A stretch of 38,972 bases of DNA, taken from the NCBI RefSeq assembly GCF_005063415.1, contig NZ_SUEG01000024.1:1-38972 (forward strand). Reading direction: 5' to 3'. The stretch is from Mesorhizobium sp. GTDB taxonomy: Bacteria > Pseudomonadota > Alphaproteobacteria > Rhizobiales > Rhizobiaceae. The position numbers were made by a program, and so were the translations under genes. Positions 18,723 to 27,951 of this stretch are shown here, piece after piece (position 1 is the stretch's first letter; every line of letters begins with the position of its first letter). The notes beneath the pieces are model-generated. The model was not told the DNA's origin. It did no database searches and saw only the letters and a list, made by a program, of their open reading frames with translations.

Positions 18723-19472
18723 TTACAGCACGCCGGCTTCGTTTTTCAGCTTGTCGACCAGTTCGGCGACGCTCTTGACCTTGACGCCCGCCTTGCGGCC
18801 GCCCGGCTCCTCGGTCTTGATCACCTTCAGCCGCGGCTTGACGTCGGCGCCGTAGTCGGCAGGGCTCTTCTCGTCGAGCGGCTTCTTCTTGGCCTTCATA
18901 ATGTTGGGCAGCGACGCGTAGCGAGGCTGGTTCAGCCGCAAATCGGCCGTGACGATTGCCGGCATCTTCAGTTCCAGCGTCTGCAGGCCGCCATCGACCT
19001 CGCGCGTCACCGTGGCCTTGTCACCGTCGAGCACGACCTTGGAGGCGAAGGTGCCCTGCGCCCAGCCGAGAAGTGCGGCCAGCATCTGGCCGGTCTGGTT
19101 GGAATCATCGTCGATCGCCTGCTTGCCGAGAATGACCAGGCCGGGCTGTTCTGCCTCTACGACGCCCTTCAGCACCTTGGCGACGCCCAGCGGCTCGGTC
19201 TGCTCGTCGGTCTTGACCAGGATGGCGCGGTCGGCGCCCATGGCGAGCGCGGTGCGCAAGGTCTCCTGTGCCTGCTGCGGCCCGATCGACACGACGATGA
19301 TCTCTTCGGCCTTGCCAGCCTCCTTCAGCCGGATCGCCTCTTCCACCGCGATCTCGTCGAACGGGTTCATCGCCATCTTGACGTTGGCGAGTTCCACCGC
19401 CGAACCGTCCGCCTTCACCCGGACCTTGACGTTCGCATCCACAACCCGCTTCACGGGCACAAGGATCTTCAT
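18723..19472 (-). CDS. etfB: Electron transfer flavoprotein beta subunit
   Basis: A 249-residue partner of EtfA, starting [17 protein letters not shown] as is standard for the family. It holds AMP and the docking loop ([13 protein letters not shown]), with the conserved leucine segment that recognises acyl-CoA dehydrogenases. It forms the ETF heterodimer with EtfA. Upstream there are 207 bp before the rhomboid gene on the same strand; a CTATAG-like element near 19530 may be part of its promoter, and ATTCCG-GA-CGGAAT at 19562-19575 is a small dyad that could be an operator. Confidence 0.96.
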   Translation of the reverse strand: MKILVPVKRVVDANVKVRVKADGSAVELANVKMAMNPFDEIAVEEAIRLKEAGKAEEIIVVSIGPQQAQETLRTALAMGADRAILVKTDEQTEPLGVAKVLKGVVEAEQPGLVILGKQAIDDDSNQTGQMLAALLGWAQGTFASKVVLDGDKATVTREVDGGLQTLELKMPAIVTADLRLNQPRYASLPNIMKAKKKPLDEKSPADYGADVKPRLKVIKTEEPGGRKAGVKVKSVAELVDKLKNEAGVL

Positions 19473-19679
19473 TTGCCTGTCACCTCTTTCACGATAGTCT
19501 CTTCACGCTCGTCGGGCGCGCTATAGCAGCGTGCACCTCTTCAGAGTTGTCGAAAGCCGACATTCCGGACGGAATTCTGGTCTTCGCCACGCCAGTAGGG
19601 TGGCGCTTCCGTAGTTGCGGCGACCCCGCGCGTCAATATCCGGGCGCACTCGGATCCTCGGCGAAGCACTCAAATCGGT

Positions 19680-20483
19680 TCAGTCCGGACCGGAACCGGT
19701 CCCCCGGCCCCATCGCGGCGCCGGCTGCGCAGGCTGTGGGTCGCTTGGCGCCGGCTCCACGGCTACAGGCACCTGGCCGGCAACCACCACAGTCTCTTCA
19801 TCCGCAGCGGCGAGCAGTGGCACGCCGCGGCTGCGCAAGACAAGCACCAGCACGGCTCCGGCGATGATGCCGCCAATATGGCAGGCCCAGGAAACCTGAT
19901 CCTCGCCTCCCTGGGCAAACATGAAGATCTGGAACAGGATCCACAGGATGAGCGGGACGAAGGCCGGGATGCGCAACGGGATGCGGGCGAAGACCAGCAC
20001 CCATACCTTCACGCGCGGATAAAGGATCAGATAGGCAGCGACGACACCGGCGATGGCGCCCGACGCGCCGATCAGCGGCACTTGCGAATCCCAGGCCACC
20101 AAGCCCTGGAAGAAAGCGCCGGCAATGGTGCAAAGCAGGTAGAAGACGAGATAACGGACATGGCCGAGCGCATCCTCGACATTGTCGCCGAACACCCACA
20201 GAAACAGCATGTTGCCGCCGAGGTGGAAGATATCGGCGTGCAGGAAGGAATAGGTCAGATAGCTCAGGCTCTCCGGAATGACGACAAATTGCGGAGCGAG
20301 CTCGACGCTGTCATGCACAACAGACGGGATGAAGCCGAGGCCCAGTACCGCGGCGTTAGCGAAGTCCTCCCCGCCAAGAGTTGTGACAAAGTAGATCAAC
20401 ACGTTTAGCGCGATCAGGCTGATCGTCACATATTGCTGCTTGATGTGCCGCAGCCGGTTGGTGTCGTAAAGCGGGATGAACAT
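19680..20483 (-). CDS. Rhomboid-family intramembrane serine protease
   Basis: A 267-residue multi-pass membrane protein. The catalytic serine is in GASGA (S141) and the catalytic histidine in CHIGG (H202). HLGGNMLFL, with the oxyanion-side residues H87 and N91, fits the family. The C-terminal 45 residues are a Pro/Ala-rich tail outside the membrane core. Rhomboids cut transmembrane helices of client proteins; the client here is unknown. The start at 20483 (MFIPLYD) is chosen because homologues begin so; an open frame upstream reads like spacer. It follows the ATR gene by 25 bp, in one operon with it. Confidence 0.92.
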   Translation of the reverse strand: MFIPLYDTNRLRHIKQQYVTISLIALNVLIYFVTTLGGEDFANAAVLGLGFIPSVVHDSVELAPQFVVIPESLSYLTYSFLHADIFHLGGNMLFLWVFGDNVEDALGHVRYLVFYLLCTIAGAFFQGLVAWDSQVPLIGASGAIAGVVAAYLILYPRVKVWVLVFARIPLRIPAFVPLILWILFQIFMFAQGGEDQVSWACHIGGIIAGAVLVLVLRSRGVPLLAAADEETVVVAGQVPVAVEPAPSDPQPAQPAPRWGRGTGSGPD

Positions 20484-20508
20484 CGGGCCTCTCCCGCTTC
20501 CGGCGGAT

Positions 20509-21090
20509 TCAGCGGTTCTTGCCGGGAACCCATAGCACGTCGGCATTTCCATTGTCATTGACCGCGCGTGCGGCGACGAACAGAAAGTCCGAGACACGGT
20601 TGATGTATCTTATCGCCTCGCGGCTGACGTGCTCGTCTGGATCTTGCGACAGCGCCACCATGATGCGCTCGGCGCGGCGGGCCACCGTGCGGGCGAGGTG
20701 AAGGGCAGCCGCTGCCGGCGTGCCGCCGTTGAGCACGAAGGATTTGAGCGGCTCAAGGTCCTTGTTGAGGAGGTCGATGTCCTGTTCGATGCGGTCGGTC
20801 TGCGAGGCGATGATGCGCAACGGCTCGTAGTCGAGCGGCTTGCCATTATCGGGGACTGCCAGATCGGCGCCGAGATCGAAAAGGTCGTTCTGGATGCGGC
20901 CGAGCATCGCATCGATCGCCGGATTTACTGCCGCTGTATGAATGCGGGCCATGCCGATGCAGGCATTGGCCTCGTCGACGGTGCCGTAGGCGTCGATGCG
21001 AAGGTCGGATTTCAGCCGCCGCTCACCAGAGCCGAGGCCGGTGGTGCCATCGTCGCCGGTGCGGGTGTAGATCTTGTTGAGCTTGACCAC
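20509..21090 (-). CDS. pduO: PduO-type cob(I)alamin adenosyltransferase
   Basis: A 193-residue ATP:cob(I)alamin adenosyltransferase. The N-terminal YTRTGDDGTTGL (8-19) is the ATP-binding signature, and R/E-rich helices such as ARRAERIMVAL and RYINRVSDFLFVAAR complete the site. It makes adenosylcobalamin, used for instance by methylmalonyl-CoA mutase. It lies between the twin-transmembrane gene and the rhomboid gene with gaps of 28 and 25 bp. The type differs from CobA/CobO. Confidence 0.95.
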   Translation of the reverse strand: MVKLNKIYTRTGDDGTTGLGSGERRLKSDLRIDAYGTVDEANACIGMARIHTAAVNPAIDAMLGRIQNDLFDLGADLAVPDNGKPLDYEPLRIIASQTDRIEQDIDLLNKDLEPLKSFVLNGGTPAAAALHLARTVARRAERIMVALSQDPDEHVSREAIRYINRVSDFLFVAARAVNDNGNADVLWVPGKNR

Positions 21091-21118
21091 GGGTTACCTC
21101 CCGGTGCTGGCTGGTGCG

Positions 21119-21310
21119 TCACTTACGGGTGAAATACACCGCCAGCATGATCAGCACCAAGGCCACGAACTGCAACAGCACGCGCGTCTGCATCAGCTTG
21201 TTGGAGGTCATGCTGGAGCCGCCGCGCATCATGTTGATGAGGCCGCGGATCAGCACGATCACCACGGCGACCATGACGAGAACGGCGAGGATGTTGAAGA
21301 CGGTTGCCAT
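21119..21310 (-). CDS. Small twin-transmembrane protein (HIG1-like)
   Basis: A 63-residue inner-membrane protein of two helices (about 4-24 and 42-60) joined by a basic loop. The loop segment NKLMQTRVLLQ resembles the QxRxxxQ-type motif of HIG1-domain proteins, which associate with respiratory complexes in mitochondria. The function in bacteria is not established. It sits in a tight run (SDR, this gene, ATR, rhomboid) with gaps of about 25 bp. Confidence 0.8.
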   Translation of the reverse strand: MATVFNILAVLVMVAVVIVLIRGLINMMRGGSSMTSNKLMQTRVLLQFVALVLIMLAVYFTRK

Positions 21311-21333
21311 GGTGTGTCCCAGTTGAATTGCGT

Positions 21334-22200
21334 TCAGGCGCGTTTGGCGAGCAGACGGTAGAGTACCGATGACGGCACGATCCGTTTAAGGATCGCGCCG
21401 ATCCTGGCCGGCACCGTTACCACATAATGCGGGCGCGGGCGCCGCGACAGAAGCGCATGGCGCAAGGCGGCATAAACCACCTCCGGCCCGGGCTTCAGCC
21501 GCGATGTGCTGCCGCCGGCCCGCAGCCGTTTGAGTTGCGCCGCATAGGCGAGGCGATGAACGGAATTCTCGTGATCGATATTCGCCAGAAACCAGGGGAG
21601 GCTGTTGGTGGCGATCTTCGATTTCACCGCTCCCGGCTCGATCAGCGAAACATGGATGCCGCTGCCCCGGAGTTCTTGATAGAGGGACAACATCAGCCCT
21701 TCGATAGCGTGCTTCGATGCCGAGTAGGCGCCGCGAAACGGCAGCGGCGCAAGGCCGAGGATCGACGAGCAATGAACGAGACGACCATGGCCCTGGCCGC
21801 GCATTACCGGTACGACACGGCGAGTGAGATCATGCCAGCCAAAGACATTGGCCTCGAACTGCTGCCGTAAAGCCTCGACCGGCAGGTCCTCGACGGCGCC
21901 GGGCTGTCCGTAGGCGCCGTTGTTGAAGAGCGCATCGAGCCGGCCGCTGGTCCGTTCCAGCACCGACGCTACCAGCGCCTCGATCGATCCGGGCTCGGTG
22001 TAGTCCAGATAAAAGGCCTCGATGCCGTCGGCCTCGAGCGCGGCGATATCTTCGGGCTTTCGGGCCGTTGCGAACACCCGCCAGCCTTCCTTCTTAAGAG
22101 CATGGGCGCAATAGGCGCCTATTCCGGAAGAGGCACCTGTGACAATGATGGTGCGCAACTCTTCTCCGGGAGGACTGGTGGTTTGACCTAGGGTTGTCAT
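21334..22200 (-). CDS. Short-chain dehydrogenase/reductase
   Basis: A 288-residue SDR oxidoreductase. TGASSGIG at 21-28 binds NAD(P), NNGAYG at 93-98 is the family asparagine motif, S145/S146, Y159 and K163 (YSASK) form the catalytic set. The C-terminal 60 residues include a membrane-leaning helix (YVVTVPARIGAILKRIVP). Such SDRs next to ATR and ETF genes may act on acyl or sterol-like substrates, but the substrate cannot be read from the sequence. It is first in the run that leads to the rhomboid gene and is divergent from brkB-like yihY with a 57-bp gap. Confidence 0.9.
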   Translation of the reverse strand: MTTLGQTTSPPGEELRTIIVTGASSGIGAYCAHALKKEGWRVFATARKPEDIAALEADGIEAFYLDYTEPGSIEALVASVLERTSGRLDALFNNGAYGQPGAVEDLPVEALRQQFEANVFGWHDLTRRVVPVMRGQGHGRLVHCSSILGLAPLPFRGAYSASKHAIEGLMLSLYQELRGSGIHVSLIEPGAVKSKIATNSLPWFLANIDHENSVHRLAYAAQLKRLRAGGSTSRLKPGPEVVYAALRHALLSRRPRPHYVVTVPARIGAILKRIVPSSVLYRLLAKRA

Positions 22201-22257
22201 TTACCGCAAACCCTTCCCATATTCGCGGCGTCGGGACAATCGAAGGGAACGCGGTTC

Positions 22258-23112
22258 TTGTTGCGGAAGATCGTAGCCCTCAAACGCGTGCTCTACGACG
22301 CGCTCGGCCATTTCAACACCGACGACGGCTGGGCAATGGCCAGCCATCTGGCGATCACCGCGCTGATGGCGCTTTTTCCTTTCCTGATCTTCGCCACGAC
22401 GCTGGCGAGTTTTTTCGGCGCGCAGGCTTTCGCCGACACCGCCGTGCACCTTGTGTTCGACACATGGCCCGAGCAGATCGCCAAACCGATCGCGCGCGAA
22501 GTGCTCAACGTGCTTACCGTCCGGCGCAGCGACCTGTTGACCTACGGTATCGTGCTTGCCGGATACTTCGCCTCGAACGGCATCGAGGCGCTGCGCACCT
22601 CGCTCAACCGGGCCTATCGTGTCTCGGAAACGCGCGGCATCATCTATCGGCGGGTGCAGAGCATCATCTTCGTGCTGATCGCGACGGCCGGGTTTTTGGC
22701 GATCAGCGTGCTGCTGGTCTTCGCGCCATTGCTGGCACGGCTGGCCGAGTCGCATTTCGAATGGATAAAACCCTATATGGGCACGATCACGCTGTGGCGT
22801 TACGTCATCGCCTCGGTCGTCATCATCGGCGGTCTGTTCGCCGTGCATTTCTGGTTGCCGGCCGGCAAGCGCCGCTTCGTTTCGATCGTGCCTGGCATCA
22901 TCTTCACGCTGGTCGGCTGGCTCATCGGGTCGACCATCTTCGCCGCCTATCTCGACCATTTCTCGTCCTATGTGACGACCTATGCCGGCCTCGCCTCGAT
23001 CATGATCGCCGTCGTCTTCCTCTATATAGTCTCGGCGATCTTCATCCTCGGTGGCGAGCTCAACGCCGCGATCAGCCGCTATTTAGAGGCGCGTGCCCGC
23101 GTCGGCGGCTGA
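22258..23112 (+). CDS. YihY/BrkB-family inner-membrane protein
   Basis: A 284-residue protein with six likely membrane helices and the family blocks WAMASHLAITALMALFPF, GIEALRTSLNRAYR and YAGLASIMIAVVFLY. YihY/BrkB proteins were once called ribonuclease BN in error; their role is unproven, with transport or envelope integrity suggested. The start is a TTG at 22258, with AGGGAA 8 bp upstream; the next codon is also TTG. Its last 34 bp overlap the end of the convergent EamA transporter gene. Confidence 0.87.
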   Translation: MLRKIVALKRVLYDALGHFNTDDGWAMASHLAITALMALFPFLIFATTLASFFGAQAFADTAVHLVFDTWPEQIAKPIAREVLNVLTVRRSDLLTYGIVLAGYFASNGIEALRTSLNRAYRVSETRGIIYRRVQSIIFVLIATAGFLAISVLLVFAPLLARLAESHFEWIKPYMGTITLWRYVIASVVIIGGLFAVHFWLPAGKRRFVSIVPGIIFTLVGWLIGSTIFAAYLDHFSSYVTTYAGLASIMIAVVFLYIVSAIFILGGELNAAISRYLEARARVGG

Positions 23113-23969
23113 GCCGTCGCCAGCCCGACGCCGAGCGTCGCGATCGCCATGCCGGCGATCTGGAGCGGGCTCAATTGCTCACCGAACAATGCCCAGGCGA
23201 TGACCGCGGTGACGGCCGGCACGAGGTAAAACAGCGAGGCGACCTTCGACATCTCGCCGTCGCGGATCATCACCATCAATAGGAAGATGGCGCCGATCGA
23301 TAGCACCAGCACGAGCCAGGCCATAGCAAAGATCAGTTCGCCATTGACGATGACCGTTCGGGTCTCGAAGGCGAGCGAGGCCAGAGCCATCACCGATGCG
23401 CCGCCGACATATTGCCAGAACGTGGCAGCCACCAGATCGCCGCCGGAGGCGAAACGCTTCTGCCAGATCGTGCCGGCGCTCATGCCGAGTACGGAGACAA
23501 ATGAGGCGACCAGCGTCTCGGCCGTCACGCCGCCGCCGAGCGCGCCGAGCTTCGGCCAAAGCACGATCACCACGCCGATCAACCCTAGGCCGAGACCGGC
23601 CCAGTGGCGCGGCAGGATGGCCTCGCCCAGAAGCCGGCCGGCGAGCACCGCCGTGATCAGCGGCTGCAGGCCGACGATCAAGGCTGAAAGCCCGGCGGGC
23701 ATGCCCCGGTGGATGGCCCAGAACACGCCGCCGAGATACACCCCATGCATCAGGATGCCGGCGCCGGCCGCGTGCAGCGCCTCGTCGCGGGTGGCGCGGC
23801 TCGAACCAAGCGCGGCCATCAAAGCGACAAGCAGGATTGCGGCCAGGACAAAGCGCGCCGCCAGGAACGTAAAGGGCTCCGCCCACGGCATGGCATAGCG
23901 CGCGCCGATGAAGCCGGTCGCCCACAGGACGACGAAAGAGGCGGGGATGAACCGCTTGAGGCTGTGCAT
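23079..23969 (-). CDS. DMT-superfamily (EamA) transporter
   Basis: A 296-residue permease with ten expected membrane helices in two EamA repeats. WATGFIGARYAMPWAEPFTF opens the first repeat and GTIWQKRFA opens the second, as in family members that export amino acids or metabolites. The substrate is unknown. The start at 23969 (MHSLKRF) is chosen because the first helix begins there. Its 3' end overlaps the convergent yihY-like gene by 34 bp. Confidence 0.88.
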   Translation of the reverse strand: MHSLKRFIPASFVVLWATGFIGARYAMPWAEPFTFLAARFVLAAILLVALMAALGSSRATRDEALHAAGAGILMHGVYLGGVFWAIHRGMPAGLSALIVGLQPLITAVLAGRLLGEAILPRHWAGLGLGLIGVVIVLWPKLGALGGGVTAETLVASFVSVLGMSAGTIWQKRFASGGDLVAATFWQYVGGASVMALASLAFETRTVIVNGELIFAMAWLVLVLSIGAIFLLMVMIRDGEMSKVASLFYLVPAVTAVIAWALFGEQLSPLQIAGMAIATLGVGLATAQPPTRARASK

Positions 23970-24119
23970 TTTCCGGAGGCCGCGGTGAATTCGGGTGAGG
24001 GATCGACTGTGGCGACTGCTTAATGCCGTTCGGGCCGGCAAGCAAAACCAAACGGTTGATCCATAGAGTCATTTGAATTGAAGGAGCGCCGTTGATGGCC
24101 GTCAGCTCACCGGTCTAGT

Positions 24120-24995
24120 CTAGAGACCGACCAGCCGCTTGACGTCGGCGGGCGATGCGCCCGCCTTACGCTGGGCGGCAAGGCCGGTATCGCCAAGGCT
24201 CTTCGACAGTTTTCGTCCATCCGGGCCGAGGATCAGGCGATGGTGAAAATAGGCCGGCTGCGGCAGCCCAAGCAGTTGCTGAAGCAGCCGCTGCACGCTG
24301 GTCGCGGAATAAAGGTCCTGGCCGCGCACGACATGGCTGACGCCCTGCAGCGCGTCGTCCATGGTGACGGCGAGATGATAGCTGGTCGGGATTTCGCGGC
24401 GCGCCACGACAACGTCGCCCCAATCCTGCGGATGGGCTTCGACACGACGCGTCGCGGAGAGCGTCTCGTCCGTGTATTCGGCCCATGACAGGTCCTTGCC
24501 AGCGCGCGCTATTGCAGCATCGACGTCCAGCCGCCAAGCAAATGGCACATTTTCGGCGATGCGCCGCTTGCGTTCGCCCGCCGTCAACGCCTTGTCGGCG
24601 GCGGGATAGAGCGGCACGCCGTCCGGGTCGCGGGGCCAGTCGCGGCCGCGCTTCTCGCTGTCGGCGATAAAGGCGCGGATCTCACTTCTGCTCATGAAAG
24701 CCGGATAGACAAGCTCTTCCTTGATCAGCCGCTCGAGCATCGCCCGATATTCGGCAAAATGCTCGGACTGGCGGCGCACCGGTTCCTCCCAGCCAAGCCC
24801 CAGCCATTTCAGGTCGCGAAAAATGCCTGCCTCGAATTCCGGCGTGCAGCGCGTCGTGTCGATATCCTCGATGCGCAGCAGCAGGCGTCCGCCCCTGGCC
24901 TTTGCCATTTTCCGGTTGAGCAGGCCCGAATAGGCATGGCCGAGATGCAGTTCGCCGTTCGGGCTCGGCGCGAAGCGGAATGTCAGCAGTGTCAT
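24120..24995 (-). CDS. gluQ: Glutamyl-Q tRNA(Asp) synthetase
   Basis: A 291-residue truncated glutamyl-tRNA synthetase paralogue that attaches glutamate to the queuosine base at position 34 of tRNA(Asp). It has the class I motifs HLGH (17-20) and KLSKS (about 262-266) and ends right after the catalytic domain, with no anticodon-binding domain. FRFAPSPNGELHLGHAYSG is typical of the group. The cysteine cluster that holds zinc in the E. coli enzyme is not seen (AFMSRSEIRAF stands there), which is common in this class. It is divergent from the AlkA-like gene. Confidence 0.93.
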   Translation of the reverse strand: MTLLTFRFAPSPNGELHLGHAYSGLLNRKMAKARGGRLLLRIEDIDTTRCTPEFEAGIFRDLKWLGLGWEEPVRRQSEHFAEYRAMLERLIKEELVYPAFMSRSEIRAFIADSEKRGRDWPRDPDGVPLYPAADKALTAGERKRRIAENVPFAWRLDVDAAIARAGKDLSWAEYTDETLSATRRVEAHPQDWGDVVVARREIPTSYHLAVTMDDALQGVSHVVRGQDLYSATSVQRLLQQLLGLPQPAYFHHRLILGPDGRKLSKSLGDTGLAAQRKAGASPADVKRLVGL

Positions 24996-25117
24996 TGTCC
25001 GGCGGCAATCGGGTTGTGCGGCGCTTTCGCCAATTGCTACTTTGCGCCGGCAGCGTCGCGCGTCCAGAGGGACGCGTGACGAAGCGTGCGGCACTTTTGA
25101 TTTTGGAACAAGCAGAC

Positions 25118-25759
25118 ATGCAACGCATCGCCAACCTTGATGACATTGTAGAAGGCCTGGACGCGCTGTGCCTGCTAGATCCGCGCCTGGACAAGGTGCG
25201 CGGCATGGCCGGCGAGGTGCCGCTCAGGCTGTCGGAGCCGGGGTTCAGGAGCCTTGCTTCGATCGTCGTTTCACAACAAGTGTCCCGCGCGAGTGCCGAT
25301 GCCATCTTCGGCCGGCTGACGAAACTGCTCGATCCGCTGACACCGCAGGCGATCCTTGCCGCCGATGAGGCGATCTTTCGCCAGGCCGGGCTGTCGCGGC
25401 CCAAGCAGCGCGGCCTGATTGCCGTCGCCCAGGCGGTGGCCGACGGGCTCGACCTCGATCATCTCTGCCAGCTCGATGCAAGCGAGGCGATCGCAGCCAT
25501 GACCAAGGTACCGGGCATCGGCCCGTGGACGGCTGAAGTCTACCTTTTGTTTGCCGCCGGACACCCAGATATCTTTCCGGCGCGCGACGTTGCATTGCAG
25601 AGCGCGGTCGGCCATGCGCTCGGCATCGACCCGCGTCCGCCGGAGAAAATGCTGATCCGTCTTGCCGAATCATGGAGCCCGTGGCGCGGTGTCGCATCGC
25701 GGCTTTTCTGGGCTTATTATCGTGAATTGAAGGGCAGGGATGCCGCGCCTCCGGCCTGA
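25118..25759 (+). CDS. DNA-3-methyladenine glycosylase II-type HhH-GPD protein
   Basis: A 213-residue base-excision repair enzyme. The helix-hairpin-helix VPGIGPWTA is at 131-139, and the catalytic aspartate is D157 in PARDVAL. IVVSQQVSRASADAIF is the usual helix of AlkA-type glycosylases, which remove alkylated purines. It lacks the N-terminal beta domain of E. coli AlkA. The ATG at 25118 is listed; a GTG at 25076 with a better ribosome binding site (AGAGGGA) would add 14 residues and is a real alternative. A hairpin lies 5 bp after the stop. Confidence 0.88.
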   Translation: MQRIANLDDIVEGLDALCLLDPRLDKVRGMAGEVPLRLSEPGFRSLASIVVSQQVSRASADAIFGRLTKLLDPLTPQAILAADEAIFRQAGLSRPKQRGLIAVAQAVADGLDLDHLCQLDASEAIAAMTKVPGIGPWTAEVYLLFAAGHPDIFPARDVALQSAVGHALGIDPRPPEKMLIRLAESWSPWRGVASRLFWAYYRELKGRDAAPPA

Positions 25760-25764
25760 ATCCG

Positions 25765-25793
25765 CAAAAAAGCATTGAAATCATGCGTTTTTG
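25765..25793 (+). terminator. Candidate terminator after the AlkA-like gene
   Basis: CAAAAAAGCAT (25765-25775) and ATGCGTTTTTG (25783-25793) pair with a single mismatch over a 7-nt loop. The descending arm is T-rich, so termination could occur within it. It could also be part of a dispersed rhizobial palindrome. Confidence 0.5.
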
Positions 25794-25888
25794 AGACCCG
25801 GCATGATCGACAATCCGCTTCACATCCCTGTCATGTCGGGCTTACAGTATCCGCGTCGACCGGTTCTAGGGTGAAGGAGGTCAACGAC

Positions 25889-26446
25889 GTGACGGTTGCC
25901 GTATCTCCGGATGGGCTTCCAGCGCTGGTGCTGAATGCGGATTACCGTCCGCTCAGCTATTACCCCCTGTCGCTCTGGTCCTGGCAGGATGCCATCAAAG
26001 CGGTGTTCCTCGAGAGGGTGAACATCGTCGCCGAATACGAACACGCCGTCTCTTCACCGACCTTTTCGATGAAGCTGCCGAGCGTCGTCAGCCTGAAGGC
26101 TTACGTGAAGCCGTCGAGGCATCCGGCGTTTACCCGTTTCAACGTCTTCCTGCGTGACCGTTTCCAGTGCCAATATTGCGGCACGCCGGACGATCTGACG
26201 TTCGACCATGTCATTCCTCGCCATCGCGGCGGCGCCACGACCTGGGAGAATGTCGTCGCTGCCTGCTCGCCCTGCAATCTGAGGAAGGGCGGCATGATGC
26301 CGGCCCACGCCAAGATGTGGCCGCTGCAGAAGCCCTATCAGCCGACGGTGCATGATTTGCATAATAACGGCCGGCTGTTCCCGCCTAACCATCTGCACGA
26401 AAGCTGGATGGATTATCTGTACTGGGATGTCGAACTCGAACCTTGA
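25889..26446 (+). CDS. HNH endonuclease family protein
   Basis: A 185-residue protein with an HNH nuclease fold. Zinc ligands C94/C97 (CQYC) and C126/C129 (CSPC) flank the active-site DH pair D106-H107, with N121 and N130. The N-terminal ~85 residues (LNADYRPLSYYPLSLWSWQDAIKAVF) are typical of a chromosomal alphaproteobacterial group whose role is unknown. It is neither phage- nor intron-linked here. The start is a GTG at 25889, decided by a near-perfect AAGGAGG 8 bp upstream; a longer open frame from 25775 has no such signal. Confidence 0.9.
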   Translation: MTVAVSPDGLPALVLNADYRPLSYYPLSLWSWQDAIKAVFLERVNIVAEYEHAVSSPTFSMKLPSVVSLKAYVKPSRHPAFTRFNVFLRDRFQCQYCGTPDDLTFDHVIPRHRGGATTWENVVAACSPCNLRKGGMMPAHAKMWPLQKPYQPTVHDLHNNGRLFPPNHLHESWMDYLYWDVELEP

Positions 26447-26582
26447 GATCATCCGATAATTCGGGAGGCTGGCCGTCTGAAGCGATTTTCTGCGCTTCCG
26501 GTGCTCACGTACTTTAGTACGCTCCGCTCCGGTTCTCGAAAATCACTTCATACGACTCAGCCTGCCGAATTCTTGGATGATC
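26447..26582. repeat. 136-bp inverted repeat between the HNH gene and dsbB
   Basis: A long imperfect palindrome begins on the base after the HNH stop codon. Outer arms are GATCATCC and GGATGATC. Next come AATTCGG and CCGAATT, AGGCTG and CAGCCT, then GAAG-GATTTTC and GAAAATC-CTTC, CCGG and CCGG, with a centre of CGTACTTTAGTACG. It resembles the dispersed palindromes of Mesorhizobium intergenic DNA. Transcribed, it would fold into a long hairpin and could end both converging genes. Confidence 0.85.
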
Positions 26583-26597
26583 TCGCGCCGCGCTAGA

Positions 26598-27116
26598 CTA
26601 ATCTCGGGCAAATGCTCCGCGGAAGGCGACGACTGCCAGGACAAAGCTGGCGATGGCGTTCCAGCCGGCCAAGGATAGGCCGAGGATGCGGAGCGCCGCC
26701 TTGTCGCAGGAGGGCGGGACGAATTTGTCGAGAGCGTCGAGCACGCCCTTGCCGCCGGTGTCCACCGGCCCGGCGGCTGCGGTGCAATCGGTCGGGCCCG
26801 GCCACCACGCCCATTCGACGCCGGAGTGATAAACGCCGAGATAGACGCCGTAGAGCATCAGCAGGCCGCCAATGGCCAGCAGGCCACGGCTTACCCAGGC
26901 GGGCGCGTGAAGAGCCGACGCAAGCACCGCCAGCAGCATCGAGGGCACGCCGACGTAGTAAGGCGTGCGCTGCTCGAGGCAGAGCTTGCAGGGGATGTAG
27001 CCGCCGACATACTGGAAGGCCAGCGCCGAGCCGACTGTGGCGGCCATGGCGACAGCGAGAAACAGGGCGGTGCGCAGCCGCTGGCGTCCGGTATCGGGAT
27101 TCACGGTCGCTGTCAT
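26598..27116 (-). CDS. dsbB: Disulfide bond formation protein B
   Basis: A 172-residue inner-membrane quinone reductase that re-oxidises a DsbA-like protein. Two cysteine pairs are present: C43/C46 in IPCKLC, and C111 and C137 in the second periplasmic loop. Four membrane helices are expected. The start at 27116 follows YqaA by 29 bp, so the two are likely cotranscribed. Confidence 0.92.
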   Translation of the reverse strand: MTATVNPDTGRQRLRTALFLAVAMAATVGSALAFQYVGGYIPCKLCLEQRTPYYVGVPSMLLAVLASALHAPAWVSRGLLAIGGLLMLYGVYLGVYHSGVEWAWWPGPTDCTAAAGPVDTGGKGVLDALDKFVPPSCDKAALRILGLSLAGWNAIASFVLAVVAFRGAFARD

Positions 27117-27145
27117 CGGACTCAGTCCATTCGGTTCGATGCCGT

Positions 27146-27739
27146 TCAGACGGCGTATTTGACGACGATATAGAGCAAAATCAGGGCAGCGGCGGCGGCG
27201 CCTGCAATCTGGCCAAGGCGCTTTTCGATGAAGTGGCGGATCGGCTCGCCATAGCGGCGCAAGAGCCACGCGAGAAACAGGAAGCGAGCACCGCGTGCCA
27301 CGATTGCCAGCACGATGAACAGCAGCAAAGGAACACCGATGACGCCGGACAGGATCGTCACCACCTTGATCGGCGGCAGATGGGCGAGGCCGCTGGTGAC
27401 CAGCATCAGGATGATGAAGCCGACACCCGAAGAGACGCGCATCGCCTCGAACTCGTCATATTTGCCATAAAATTCGAGGATCGGCCGCGCCACCGCATCA
27501 TAGGCATAATGGCCGATGAACCAGCCGGCGATGCCGCCCAGCACCGAGGCGACGGTGGCAACCAGCGCATAACGGTAAGCGCGATCCGGTCGCGACAGCG
27601 CCATCGGCAGATAGAGCACGTCGGCCGGAACCAGGAACACCGAGCTCTCGACGAAGGCGATGAAGGCCAGCCACCATTCGGCCGATTTGCTCGCCGCCAG
27701 CGACAAGGTCCAGTCGTAAAGTCCGCGAAGCATCGGCAC
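27146..27739 (-). CDS. YqaA/DedA-family (VTT domain) membrane protein
   Basis: A 197-residue protein with the hydrophobic pattern of the YqaA branch of the DedA superfamily. FVESSVFLVPADVLYLPMAL near the N-terminus and GHYAYDAVARP contain the re-entrant loop and glycine features of the family. DedA proteins affect lipid scrambling and envelope homeostasis; the role of YqaA is unclear. An alternative start two codons downstream (27733) is equally likely. It is probably cotranscribed with dsbB. Confidence 0.87.
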   Translation of the reverse strand: MPMLRGLYDWTLSLAASKSAEWWLAFIAFVESSVFLVPADVLYLPMALSRPDRAYRYALVATVASVLGGIAGWFIGHYAYDAVARPILEFYGKYDEFEAMRVSSGVGFIILMLVTSGLAHLPPIKVVTILSGVIGVPLLLFIVLAIVARGARFLFLAWLLRRYGEPIRHFIEKRLGQIAGAAAAALILLYIVVKYAV

Positions 27740-27951
27740 TCCTAATGCACGCCCAAACCAGTAGCGGTCTTGGGATCACGACATGTACAAACAAGACTTG
27801 GAAGCGCCCCGCATCAACCTCGTCGGACAAGGTGCGCTTCAATGACATGCGCCGCCTGTCTAGAAAGATTTTCCGCGCTGCACAATGGCAGCTGCTTCAC
27901 GAAATCGAAAGGCTGAGGCTTGAGCGAGCCCAGATGTCGGGAATTGGCCAG

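Noticed and set aside
24120..24995. Could be a full glutamyl-tRNA synthetase cut short
   Set aside because: Length and motifs fit GluQRS, a naturally short enzyme; no remnant of an anticodon-binding domain follows.
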